Below, in pieces: positions 43,672 through 51,646 of a stretch of 64,000 nt of DNA. Positions within the stretch are counted from its first letter, which is position 1, and each line of letters opens with the position of its first letter. Made by a program: the position numbers and the translations under genes. This stretch comes from Sulfopaludibacter sp963835555 (lineage in GTDB: Bacteria > Acidobacteriota > Terriglobia > Bryobacterales > Bryobacteraceae): assembly GCA_963835555.1 (NCBI GenBank), contig CAWIGC010000004.1, positions 1 through 64,000 on the forward strand. The letters run 5' to 3'. Below the pieces are notes generated by a model. That model saw only the letters and a program-made list of their open reading frames with translations, was not told the origin of the DNA and ran no database searches.

Positions 43672-44887
43672 TCAGAAACCGGGCAGGCGGCGTTTCAGAG
43701 ACTCCGGCACCTCCGCTTCCACTTCCACCGTGTCGTCCCGATAGCGGGTGGAAAGGACGCGGCCGAACTCGTGCAGCAGGGCCAGAGTGGCGCCATCGCC
43801 GGCGGAAAGCCGGAGCGTGGCGTGGACCACGGGGTCGAGCGGCAGGACCGAGTCGATCAGGGCGAGCAAGCGCTCGATACCTTCTCCGGAGACGGCCGAA
43901 ACGGCGACTGCCTGAGTTTCATGGCGAGCCCCCGCGCCGTTGAGGAGGCGGAGACGCAGACTCTCCGAGTCCGACGAGTCGCGACCAAGGCGGTCGATTT
44001 TATTGATAACCAGGATCTGCGGAATTTCGGCGGCGCCGATTTCGCCCAGAACGGAAACTACGTGCGCGGCGTGTTCCACGGCGGCGGGCGAAGAGCCATC
44101 CACGACATGCAGAATCAGCGCCGCTTCGGTGACCTCTTCCAGCGTGGCGCGGAAAGCCTGCACCAGCGTCGTGGGGAGATTGCGGATGAAGCCCACGGTA
44201 TCGCTGGCCAGCACGCGGCGGCGTGACGGCAGGGTCAAAGGCCGGACGGTGGGGTCCAGCGTGGCGAACATCCGGGCATCGGTCAGCACGCCGGATTGAG
44301 TGAGCCGGTTGAAGAGCGTGGATTTGCCGGCGTTGGTGTAACCTGCCAGGGCCAGGGTGGCCAGCGGAACGGCGCTGCGGCGGCGGCGATGAAGCGCGCG
44401 GCCGGCCCGGACGCCATCGAGCGCATCCTCGATTTTTTTGATGCGGACGCGAGATGCGCCGGCGGTCGCTTTCCAGCTTGGTTTCACCGGGACCGCGCGT
44501 GCCGATGCCGCCGCCCAGACGGGACATCTCCACGCCATGGCCGGACAGACGCGGCCGCAGATAATTCAACTGGGCCAGTTCCACCTGTAGCCGGCCTTCG
44601 CGAGTGCGCGCACGCGCCGCGAAGATATCCAGGATCAACTGCGTGCGGTCGATGACCTTGCACGCGAGCGCCTTTTCCAGGTTGCGCTGCTGCGTGGGTG
44701 TCAGATCGTGGTCGAAGATCACTACGTCGATAACGCCCGCCGCTACTTCCGCGGCGAGTTCTTCGACTTTGCCTTGGCCGACAAGGGTGGCAGCCTCCGG
44801 AGCGACGCGCGTCTGAATGGCACGGCTCGTTACTTCGGCGCCCGCGCTGCGCGCCAGTTCGGCTAGCTCATCGAGGGATTCTTCCAC
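43672..44887 (-). CDS. hflX: GTPase HflX (one frameshift; start codon unclear)
   Basis: Ribosome-associated GTPase that splits stalled or heat-damaged 70S ribosomes. N-terminal domain: ATLVGQGKVEELAAEVAAGV, VIDRTQLILDIFAARARTRE, GIGTRGPGETKLESDRRR. G domain: LAGYTNAGKSTLFNRL (G1), DTVGFIRNLPTTLVQAFRAT (G3), VINKIDRLG (G4). The halves are in different frames, with one extra base around 44450-44460 next to a run of seven T. The conserved N-terminus (ERAILVGLEWKG) extends upstream to about 44960, past the GTG at 44887, yet no ATG, GTG or TTG precedes it. That frame opens at the hfq TAG stop. Confidence 0.85.
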
Positions 44888-44989
44888 CCGGGAAACAGAA
44901 CCACGACCCGCACCGGCGCGGGGAGATCCTTTCCATTCGAGCCCGACCAGAATTGCCCGTTCGCGAGCGGGATTGCTAGGCGGCGTGTG

Positions 44990-45295
44990 CTATGCCTCCG
45001 AAGTCTGGTGCACCGGGACGCCGGGCACGGTCCCGCCGGACACGCCGGTGGCTGAGCTTTGAGAATTGTTCGAGTACGAGTGTGAGGTTTTCTGGGTCAC
45101 CACCGTGGAGATGGCGTGCTTGAAGATCAACTGCTCTTGATTGTTGGTTTCCAGCACCAGGGAATATTTGTCAAAACTCTTGATGCGTCCGGACAACTTG
45201 ACGCCGCTCATTAAGTAAATGGTAAGGACGATTTTATCCTTGCGCGCGTTATTCAAAAAACTATCTTGGATGTTCTGCGCCGGCTTGGTCTCCAT
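44990..45295 (-). CDS. hfq: RNA chaperone Hfq
   Basis: 101 residues from an ATG preceded by GGGGGA. Sm-like core: NIQDSFLNNARKDKIVLTIY, the Sm1 motif LMSGVKLSGRIKSFDKYSLV and Sm2 region QLIFKHAISTVV. The distal-face and rim residues look typical; the C-terminal tail is short and Ser/Gly/Thr-rich. Hfq hexamers pair small RNAs with mRNAs. hfq-hflX linkage is widespread. Confidence 0.93.
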   Translation of the reverse strand: METKPAQNIQDSFLNNARKDKIVLTIYLMSGVKLSGRIKSFDKYSLVLETNNQEQLIFKHAISTVVTQKTSHSYSNNSQSSATGVSGGTVPGVPVHQTSEA

Positions 45296-45421
45296 GGTTC
45301 CCCCAAAAAACGCCCCAAATATCAGGGCAAATAGAGCAGTTCTACGCTTGCGACTGTAATTGTACACCTATTCACGATGGGGTGGTGGAGTAGCGCTCGC
45401 GGCCCGGCCGCCTGGACCTTC

Positions 45422-45724
45422 TTACTCGTCTTCGTGTTCGTCGTGCAGCGCGGCGGGACCGGATGCGGTCATTTGCGATAGTTCCTCGCGGCCCAGTGAA
45501 CGCGAGGGCGCGGCGTTCTTTTTACCGGTGACCATCACCGGTTCGAGCAGGAACTGGCCGGCTGAGACCAACTCCTGCTCCAGGTTGAAATCCGGAATCC
45601 CCTTCAACTCGGGGATCTGCGCAATCCCGTGTTCGGTGATGACGCATTCCATGCCATTCCGCAGGCGGAAGTGAATTCTGATTTGTTTCCGGATTGAGAG
45701 TTTGCGCAGATCCGCAAGTGTCAT
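45422..45724 (-). CDS. Hypothetical acidic-tailed small protein coupled to DksA/TraR-like gene
   Basis: 100 residues: a basic N-terminal half (LRKLSIRKQIRIHFRLRNGM, ECVITEHGIAQIPELKG) and an acidic end (HDEHEDE). No known domain recognised. Its ATG overlaps the stop of the upstream zinc-finger gene as ATGA, so the two are made together. Possibly a nucleic-acid or ribosome-associated accessory protein. Confidence 0.65.
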   Translation of the reverse strand: MTLADLRKLSIRKQIRIHFRLRNGMECVITEHGIAQIPELKGIPDFNLEQELVSAGQFLLEPVMVTGKKNAAPSRSLGREELSQMTASGPAALHDEHEDE

Positions 45725-46134
45725 CGGTCGGCTTCCTGGAATTCGTTCTCCATTTCACCGGCGGCAATCCGGGCCGCGATGGCTTCCTGGCAGGTGACGC
45801 AAAAACGGGCCCAGGGAAGAGCATCGAGCCGCTTGGTGGAAATTGGTTCTTCACACTCCAGGCAGACCCCGTATTGACCCAGCTCGATGCGGTGCAGAGC
45901 GTCGGAGATCTCTCGCAATAACTTCATGTCGATGTTGTTGCGATTGAGAAAAATCCATTCTTCGTGGTGCTGCTGGCTCAAATCGCCTTCGTCGGAAGGG
46001 ACATCCAAACGGGACACTACCTGAGCCGCCTTTTGTGCGGACATGCTGCGGCGGATTTCTTCCGCCTTCTTCTCGAGCACCTTCTTGTATGTAGCCGTCT
46101 TGGGCTTCGGCGCGTTTTTAATATTCGTATTCAT
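45721..46134 (-). CDS. DksA/TraR-family zinc-finger protein
   Basis: 137 residues. Helical N-terminus (YKKVLEKKAEEIRRSMSAQK) and the four-Cys finger CLECEEPISTKRLDALPWA plus RFCVTCQE. DksA-type proteins bind RNA polymerase's secondary channel and work with ppGpp; the family's N-terminal coiled-coil Asp pair seems weak here (DVPSDEGDLSQQHHEE), so it may be a DksA-like factor rather than DksA itself. Confidence 0.85.
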   Translation of the reverse strand: MNTNIKNAPKPKTATYKKVLEKKAEEIRRSMSAQKAAQVVSRLDVPSDEGDLSQQHHEEWIFLNRNNIDMKLLREISDALHRIELGQYGVCLECEEPISTKRLDALPWARFCVTCQEAIAARIAAGEMENEFQEADR

Positions 46135-46391
46135 TTCTTTAAGACTGCCGATCTCAGAATGATCAGATGGTTAAGACGCGGACCTGACCTCAAAAGTTGC
46201 AACGGCTCACTGGTGAGGGGTCACTACGTGGACTGAAAAGTATAGCCTGTCTGGCAAGTCCAAGTCAAACATTCCGTATTCTTACAAACGTTTACAAAAC
46301 TTCGCTGTAAAGAACACGGCTGGCTCATTCGTCTGAGCACTGTTCCTCTGACTAGTTCCGTTAACTAGTCTCTCTGACGCAACTCTCCCCC
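46135..46391. other. Spacer upstream of DksA-like gene with hairpin
   Basis: No gene seen. Contains a perfect hairpin GACTAGTT-CCGTT-AACTAGTC (46350-46370), about 215 bases before the DksA-like start. Its role (leader RNA or repressor site) is unknown. Confidence 0.4.
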
Positions 46392-46423
46392 CAGGTAGGA
46401 CGCCCGACCGGCTGTCCTACCTG
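46392..46423. repeat. Palindrome at the etfA stop
   Basis: Perfect 10-bp arms CAGGTAGGAC/GTCCTACCTG with a 12-base loop. One arm contains the etfA stop codon. Probably a transcript-end hairpin for etfBA; no T-run follows on the minus strand. Confidence 0.6.
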
Positions 46424-47391
46424 ATTTTTTTCAGAGCTTCCACCAGTTCGGGCACTACCTGAAACAGATCCCCGACGATACCGTAGTCCGCCACTTCGAA
46501 AATAGGAGCATTTGCATCCTTATTGATGGCGACGATCGTGCGCGAACCCTTCATGCCCACCAGGTGCTGGATGGCGCCGGAGATTCCGACCGCAAGGTAC
46601 ATTTTGGGCGCCACGGTTTGGCCGCTGCTGCCCACCTGGCGCTCCATGGGTAGCCATCCGGCATCGCAGATGGGACGGGACGCCGCTAGTTCGGCCCCGA
46701 GGACATCGGCGAGCTCTTGCACGATGGGGATATTCTCGGCTTCCTTGATCCCCCGGCCCACCGAGACGATGATCTCGGCGGCGCCCAGATCCACGGCGCG
46801 CTGCGATTCGCGAAACAGCTCGCCCGGTTTGATGCGAATGTCCGTGGCGGCCAGCGCGGGGGCGACGGTCTCCACCGGCGCACTACCTTCGGCAAGCTGA
46901 TCGGCGCGATAGGCGCCGGCCTGCAATGAGGCGAAGTTGGGGCCCTCGCCGGTGAAGCGGATGTCGGCGTTTACCTTACCCTGAAACAGTTGCCGCACCA
47001 GCACGAGTTCCCCGCCGGCCACCCTGTGGGCCACCACGTCGCTTACGGCCACTTTGCCCAGAGCGGTGGCCAACTTGGGCAGGAAGTCGCGGACCTGGTA
47101 CGTGTGCGGGAACAGAACCAGCGAAGGCTTGACCCGCTCGATAAGCTGGCGCAGAGCCGCCGTGTAACCGTCCGGCGTATAGTCCTTCAACAGGTCGTGA
47201 TCGACGGCGTAGACCTTGTCGAGCTGTTTGGATCCCAGCTCTCCGGCCAGCGCCGCAATCCCCTGCCCCAGTACCGCGGCGGAGGCGGTGGTATTCAGCT
47301 CTTTGGCAAGCTGCTGAGCGGCTGCCAGGGTCTCGAAAGACATGCGGTTCCAAACACCCGCACGTTGTTCCAATACGGCCAGAATGCTCAT
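46417..47391 (-). CDS. etfA: Electron transfer flavoprotein alpha subunit
   Basis: 324 residues. Carries the FAD-binding C-terminal domain (ISVGRGIKEAENIPIVQELA, SRPICDAGWLPMERQVGSSG, VAPKMYLAVGISGAIQHLVG, IVAINKDANAPIFEVADYGI). ETF accepts electrons from acyl-CoA and other dehydrogenases and passes them to the quinone pool. Overlaps etfB by four bases. Confidence 0.93.
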   Translation of the reverse strand: MSILAVLEQRAGVWNRMSFETLAAAQQLAKELNTTASAAVLGQGIAALAGELGSKQLDKVYAVDHDLLKDYTPDGYTAALRQLIERVKPSLVLFPHTYQVRDFLPKLATALGKVAVSDVVAHRVAGGELVLVRQLFQGKVNADIRFTGEGPNFASLQAGAYRADQLAEGSAPVETVAPALAATDIRIKPGELFRESQRAVDLGAAEIIVSVGRGIKEAENIPIVQELADVLGAELAASRPICDAGWLPMERQVGSSGQTVAPKMYLAVGISGAIQHLVGMKGSRTIVAINKDANAPIFEVADYGIVGDLFQVVPELVEALKKIR

Positions 47392-48158
47392 AGGACGCGC
47401 GCCTCGAATTTCAGTTTTTCCACCAGTTGGGCGGCCGCTTCCTTGGGGCTGCCTTCAAACAGTTGCGTGCGCTTGGTGCGTTCAGGCAGATAGATGCGGT
47501 CCAGCGCGATGGCCGGGGACGCCGGGGCGCCGCCAAGATCGGCGGCAGTGAGCCGTTTGAGCTCTTTCGATTTGGCCTTTTTGATTCCCATGAGCGTGGC
47601 ATATCGCAGCTTGCTGATGCCGCTCTGAATCGTAAGCAGTGCCGGAAGCGGCATCTCCACATGCTGGAACCAGCCGTCTTCGAGCTCGCGCTTCACCTTG
47701 ATGGCGCCATCCAGCTTTTCCACTTGCATAATGATGGTGGCATGGGGCAGGCCCAGCAGTTCCGCGAGTATGACGCCGGTCTGCCCGTAGCCGAGGTCGT
47801 CGGACTGCAGACCGGTGAGCACCAGGTCGGGGGACTCGGTACGGATGGCGGCAGCCAGCATGCGGGCAGCGGCCAGGGGATCCAGAGCGCCCATTTCTTC
47901 TTCGATGTGGATGGCGCGGTCGGCGCCTTTGGCCAGCGCCTCGCGAATGGTTTGAGCGGCGCGGGCGGGAGCGGCGCACAGCGCCACCACTTCTCCGCCG
48001 TGCTTTTCTTTCAATTGCAGGGCTTCTTCCAGAGCATAGGCGTCCGGCTCATTGATCTCGTAGGCAATATCGCCTTCCTCGATCCATTGGCCCGAGGATG
48101 CGATTTTGAGCTGCGAATCGCGAGCGGGAACCTGCTTGATCGCAACGACTATCTTCAT
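47388..48158 (-). CDS. etfB: Electron transfer flavoprotein beta subunit
   Basis: 256 residues. Typical EtfB: KIVVAIKQVPARDSQLKIAS, NEPDAYALEEALQLKEKHGG, LVLTGLQSDDLGYGQTGVIL and VKRELEDGWFQHVEMPLPAL near the AMP-binding loop. Forms the heterodimer with EtfA for fatty-acid or amino-acid oxidation. Situated 46 bases downstream of fabF on the same strand. Confidence 0.93.
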   Translation of the reverse strand: MKIVVAIKQVPARDSQLKIASSGQWIEEGDIAYEINEPDAYALEEALQLKEKHGGEVVALCAAPARAAQTIREALAKGADRAIHIEEEMGALDPLAAARMLAAAIRTESPDLVLTGLQSDDLGYGQTGVILAELLGLPHATIIMQVEKLDGAIKVKRELEDGWFQHVEMPLPALLTIQSGISKLRYATLMGIKKAKSKELKRLTAADLGGAPASPAIALDRIYLPERTKRTQLFEGSPKEAAAQLVEKLKFEARVL

Positions 48159-48204
48159 AGGAGTTTAAGAAAAAATCCGTCAGCCTGATTTACGCGATTT
48201 ATTT

Positions 48205-49443
48205 CTACTCGAACCGTTTAAAAATCAGGCAACCGTTGGTGCCGCCAAAACCAAAACTGTTGGAAAGCGCGTAGTCGATTTTCATGGAACGCGCGGTATG
48301 CGGCACATAATCTAAATCGCAACCCTCATCGGGAATGTCGAGATTGATGGTCGGCGGCGCGATCTGATCGCGTAGCGCCATTACGGTAATGCCGGCTTCC
48401 AATCCACCGGCGCCGCCCAGAAGGTGGCCCGTCATACTCTTGGTAGAGCTCACCGCCACTTTATACGCATGATCGCCGAACGCCCGCTTCAAGGCCGCTG
48501 TTTCGGCGCGATCGCCCACATTGGTCGAGGTGCCATGGGCGTTCACGTAGTCGATCTGGTGAGGCTCGATTTTGGCGTCGCGCATGGCGTTGCGCATCAC
48601 CCGGTAGGCACCGTCCCCGTTATCCGGCGGCGCGGTCACGTGGAACGCGTCGGCGCTCATACCGTAGCCTACCAGTTCGGCCTGAATGTGAGCTCCGCGA
48701 CGCCGGGCGAACTCCAGTTCCTCAATCACCAGGATGCCGGCTCCCTCACCAACCACGAAGCCATCCCGGTCCTTGTCCCAGGGACGCGACGCGCGCAACG
48801 GGTCGTCATTGCGCGTCGATAAAGCCCGCATGGCCGCGAATCCGCCGATCCCCATGGGAGTGATACAGGCCTCCGTGCCTCCGCAGATCATGGCATCGGC
48901 ATCGCCGTGTTGAATCAGCCGGAACGAATCGCCGATGGAATGCGCGCTGGTGGTACACGCCGTGGCGGTGGCCGAATTCGGACCCTTGGCTCCGCTCCGG
49001 ATCGAAACGTAGCCCGAAGCCAGATTGATGATGGTTGCCGGAATAAAGAACGGGGAGATGCGGCGCGGCCCATCCTTGATTAATGTGAGGTGCTCGCGCT
49101 CGATTACCTCGAACCCTCCGATGCCGCTGCCGATATAGACTCCGACTTGTTCCTCGTCCTCAGGCGATACCTTCAGTCCCGAGTCGGTGAGGGCGAACTC
49201 CGCCGCGGCAATGGCGAACTGAATGAAGCGCCCCATTTTCTTGATTTCTTTTTTTTCGATGTAACTGGCGGGATCGAAGCCCTTGACCTCTCCCGCAATC
49301 CGGCAGGAAAACGCCGAGGCATCGAACTGGGTAATGGGTCCGATGCCGCATTTTCCAGCACGGATGGCCTGCCAGGACGCCTCAGTCCCGATCCCAAGCG
49401 GCGTCACTAAACCGACGCCGGTCACTACTACTCTTCGCGGCAA
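48205..49443 (-). CDS. fabF: Beta-ketoacyl-ACP synthase II
   Basis: About 412 residues from a TTG with GGGAG nine bases upstream, beginning PRRVVVTGVGLVTPLG. Elongating condensing enzyme of fatty-acid synthesis. Catalytic triad: Cys in ATATACTTSAHSIGD, His in NAHGTSTNVGD and His in KSMTGHLLGGAGG. A further TTG at 49470 would add nine residues without benefit. Downstream of acpP, as in most bacteria. Confidence 0.92.
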   Translation of the reverse strand: MPRRVVVTGVGLVTPLGIGTEASWQAIRAGKCGIGPITQFDASAFSCRIAGEVKGFDPASYIEKKEIKKMGRFIQFAIAAAEFALTDSGLKVSPEDEEQVGVYIGSGIGGFEVIEREHLTLIKDGPRRISPFFIPATIINLASGYVSIRSGAKGPNSATATACTTSAHSIGDSFRLIQHGDADAMICGGTEACITPMGIGGFAAMRALSTRNDDPLRASRPWDKDRDGFVVGEGAGILVIEELEFARRRGAHIQAELVGYGMSADAFHVTAPPDNGDGAYRVMRNAMRDAKIEPHQIDYVNAHGTSTNVGDRAETAALKRAFGDHAYKVAVSSTKSMTGHLLGGAGGLEAGITVMALRDQIAPPTINLDIPDEGCDLDYVPHTARSMKIDYALSNSFGFGGTNGCLIFKRFE

Positions 49444-49470
49444 AACGACTCTCCCTGGTGAGAAACGCAA

Positions 49471-49710
49471 CTACTTCTTGGAGGTTTTTCCCTCAATGTA
49501 GTCCACTGCGTCTTTTACTGTGGTGATCTTCTCGGCGTCTTCGTCTGGGATCTCGAGCTCGAAAGCCTCTTCAAAGGCCATCACCAGCTCTACGATATCG
49601 AGGGAGTCGGCTCCCAGGTCGTCAACGAACGACGCGTTGCTGTCAACCTGGCTCTCATCTACGCCGAGTTGCTCGACAATAATCTGCTTCACCTTCTGCT
49701 CAACAGCCAT
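49471..49710 (-). CDS. acpP: Acyl carrier protein
   Basis: 79 residues, standard length. The phosphopantetheine serine is in DDLGADSLDIVELVMAFEEA. Carries acyl intermediates for FabF and partners. Well-placed GGAGG precedes the ATG. Confidence 0.95.
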   Translation of the reverse strand: MAVEQKVKQIIVEQLGVDESQVDSNASFVDDLGADSLDIVELVMAFEEAFELEIPDEDAEKITTVKDAVDYIEGKTSKK

Positions 49711-49902
49711 GATTCCTCCTGGGATATGGTGCGGACGCGATGATTTTAGCGAGCTTTACGGAGCTTCCGCAACCTGACGGAACAATCGTATCAGCACACC
49801 ACGAGCGTTTGCCCGAAAATCATGTCCAGTTCACCCCTATTCTGCCACGAAATTGGTTAGATGTCCGGGAACTTTTCGGGATGCACAATAGTCCACCCGG
49901 CC

Positions 49903-50304
49903 ATGCGATATGCTTTGCGAACCCTGCTCCGCCAACCCACCTTCACGGTAGTGGCGCTTCTTTCGCTCTCCCTGGGCATCGGTGCGACCGCTTCGGTGTT
50001 CAGCGTAGTGGACCGGGTTCTGTTCCGCAGCCTGCCCTTCCACCAGAGCGACCGGTTGGTCCCTGGGGATCGAAGCGCCCGTACTGCCTTATGATTTTCT
50101 CCTGGGCGCAGGCTATTTGCAGTTGAAGCGGCACGTCCCGGCAGGTTTGGTAGCGGTCACATCGTGGGTGGGAACAAACGACTTTATGGCGGTGCGGCCG
50201 CGGTTTGGCGCTTTCGGCCGATAGCGGCGGCCCTCCTGGCGGCGTGGGTCCCCTTCGCGGCGGGCGGCCGGGTGGACCCCATGGAAGCGCTTCGCCAGGA
50301 GTAG
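49903..50304 (+). pseudogene. Internally deleted ADOP-family ABC permease remnant
   Basis: Starts MRYALRTLLRQPTFTVVALL-SLSLGIGATASVFSVVDRVL, the hallmark N-terminus of acidobacterial duplicated orphan permeases (MacB-like). After about 60 residues the sequence jumps to short middle pieces and ends near 50230-50304 with the C-terminal signature AAALLAAWVPFAAGGRVDPM-EALRQE. About 700 residues of the roughly 800 expected are gone and frames change. A deletion scar of a once full-size permease. Confidence 0.75.
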
Positions 50305-50450
50305 CGAAATGGCTGAAAAGCACCACCGGGCGGTGTTTTCGGGCCAGTTCCGACCTCCGTCAAGTATCTATTTTTCAATGTTTTAGGCGCTTTGTTAATT
50401 TGGCGCAACAGATGCACTGCAGGAATACGTCGAAATTGATGAGGCAGCCT

Positions 50451-51554
50451 ATGAGATTAACCGCTTGCAACACTCGTTTATCCGGCATCCTGGTGTTTTT
50501 GGCTGCGTCCGGCCTGGTCCTGGCGCAACCGAATGCCCCCACCGGGTCATGGCGCCGCGCCACCGATCCCGCACCCGCGGCCCAGCAAACCCCGCCACCC
50601 GAGGCGCAACAGCAGCAGCAACCGCCGCAACAGCAGGATCCCTCGGAACCCGTCGCGCGCAGCGGCGACTTCGGACCAACCGGTCAGGATACGCCCCAGA
50701 CCGGGCAGCAGCAGGCCCAGCGGCCGGCTTACGGCCTTCCGCCCCAAGTCACGGTGAAACCGGGGACGTATGTCACAATCCTCACCAATCAGGCGCTCTC
50801 TTCGGATCATAACCAGGTGGGAGATGCTTTCTCCGGCACCTTATTGCAGCCCCTGGTGGCCGATGGCGTGGTGGTGGCCCAGCGAGGGCAAACCGTGTAT
50901 GGCCGCGTGGCGGTGGCGGAGAAGGCGCATGGCGGTAAGGATTCCCGCCTTGGGTTGGAACTGACCGGCGTCACGCTGGCGGACGGCACGCAGCAGTCCA
51001 TCCAGTCGCAACTGGTGGCGCAACAGGGTCCGAGGACTCCGGCCGGAGTGCAAGCCGGCACGGTAGCCGGCGCCACCGGAGTGGGCGCGGTAGTTGGCGG
51101 AATCGCGGGCGGCGGCATGGGCGTGGGCGTAGGCGCGGGTGTCGGCGCGGCAGCCGGAATTCTCGGCGTGCTCCTGACGCGCAACCACGAAACCCGCATT
51201 TACCCGGAATCGGCGCTCACCTTCAACGTGACTTCCCCCGTCACCGTATCGACGCTGAATGCTCCGCAGGCTTTCCGGTTCGTGGGGCCCGAAGACTACG
51301 ACCGGCCCGCCCTGCAGTATTCCAGGCGGCCCGCTCCGGCGACGGTGGCGGCCCCCGCATACGCTTACCCCTATCCCGGCTACTATCCGTACTATGGCTT
51401 GGGCTATGGATATCCCTACTGGGGACCGTCCGTGTTCATCGGAGGCGGATGGGGCGGTGGATGGGGTTATGGCGGCTTCGGCGGATACCGCGGCGGCTTC
51501 GGTGGATACCGCGGCGGCTTCGGCGGCTACCGCGGCGGCTTCGGCCGCAGGTAA
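50451..51554 (+). CDS. Secreted Gln/Pro- and Gly/Tyr-rich protein with Gly-rich pore-like core
   Basis: 367 residues. Signal peptide (RLTACNTRLSGILVFLAASG), a Gln/Pro linker (about 45-90), a beta domain with conserved-looking VKPGTYVTILTNQALSSDHN and VAQRGQTVYGRVAVAEKAHG, then a Gly/Ala/Val stretch (about 205-245) similar to glycine-zipper membrane segments, and a C-terminal Pro/Tyr segment with GGYRGGF repeats. GAGG precedes the ATG at 50451. The domain resembles acidobacterial outer-membrane or periplasmic proteins of unknown role; the glycine zipper suggests membrane association. Confidence 0.7.
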   Translation: MRLTACNTRLSGILVFLAASGLVLAQPNAPTGSWRRATDPAPAAQQTPPPEAQQQQQPPQQQDPSEPVARSGDFGPTGQDTPQTGQQQAQRPAYGLPPQVTVKPGTYVTILTNQALSSDHNQVGDAFSGTLLQPLVADGVVVAQRGQTVYGRVAVAEKAHGGKDSRLGLELTGVTLADGTQQSIQSQLVAQQGPRTPAGVQAGTVAGATGVGAVVGGIAGGGMGVGVGAGVGAAAGILGVLLTRNHETRIYPESALTFNVTSPVTVSTLNAPQAFRFVGPEDYDRPALQYSRRPAPATVAAPAYAYPYPGYYPYYGLGYGYPYWGPSVFIGGGWGGGWGYGGFGGYRGGFGGYRGGFGGYRGGFGRR

Positions 51555-51573
51555 CGGCAGCATTGTAGGCCAG

Positions 51574-51614
51574 GCGGGAGGCGCACCCTTCGGGCACGGG
51601 CGTGCGTCTCCCGC
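51574..51614. terminator. Hairpin after the Gly/Tyr-rich gene
   Basis: Arms GCGGGAGGCGCAC (51574-51586) and GTGCGTCTCCCGC (51602-51614), one mismatch, 15-base loop. No T-run. It covers the GTG at 51602 that would otherwise start comEC, which argues for a later comEC start. Confidence 0.5.
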
Positions 51615-51646
51615 GGGAATACCCGGTGTTACAATCGGGCTTCCAC

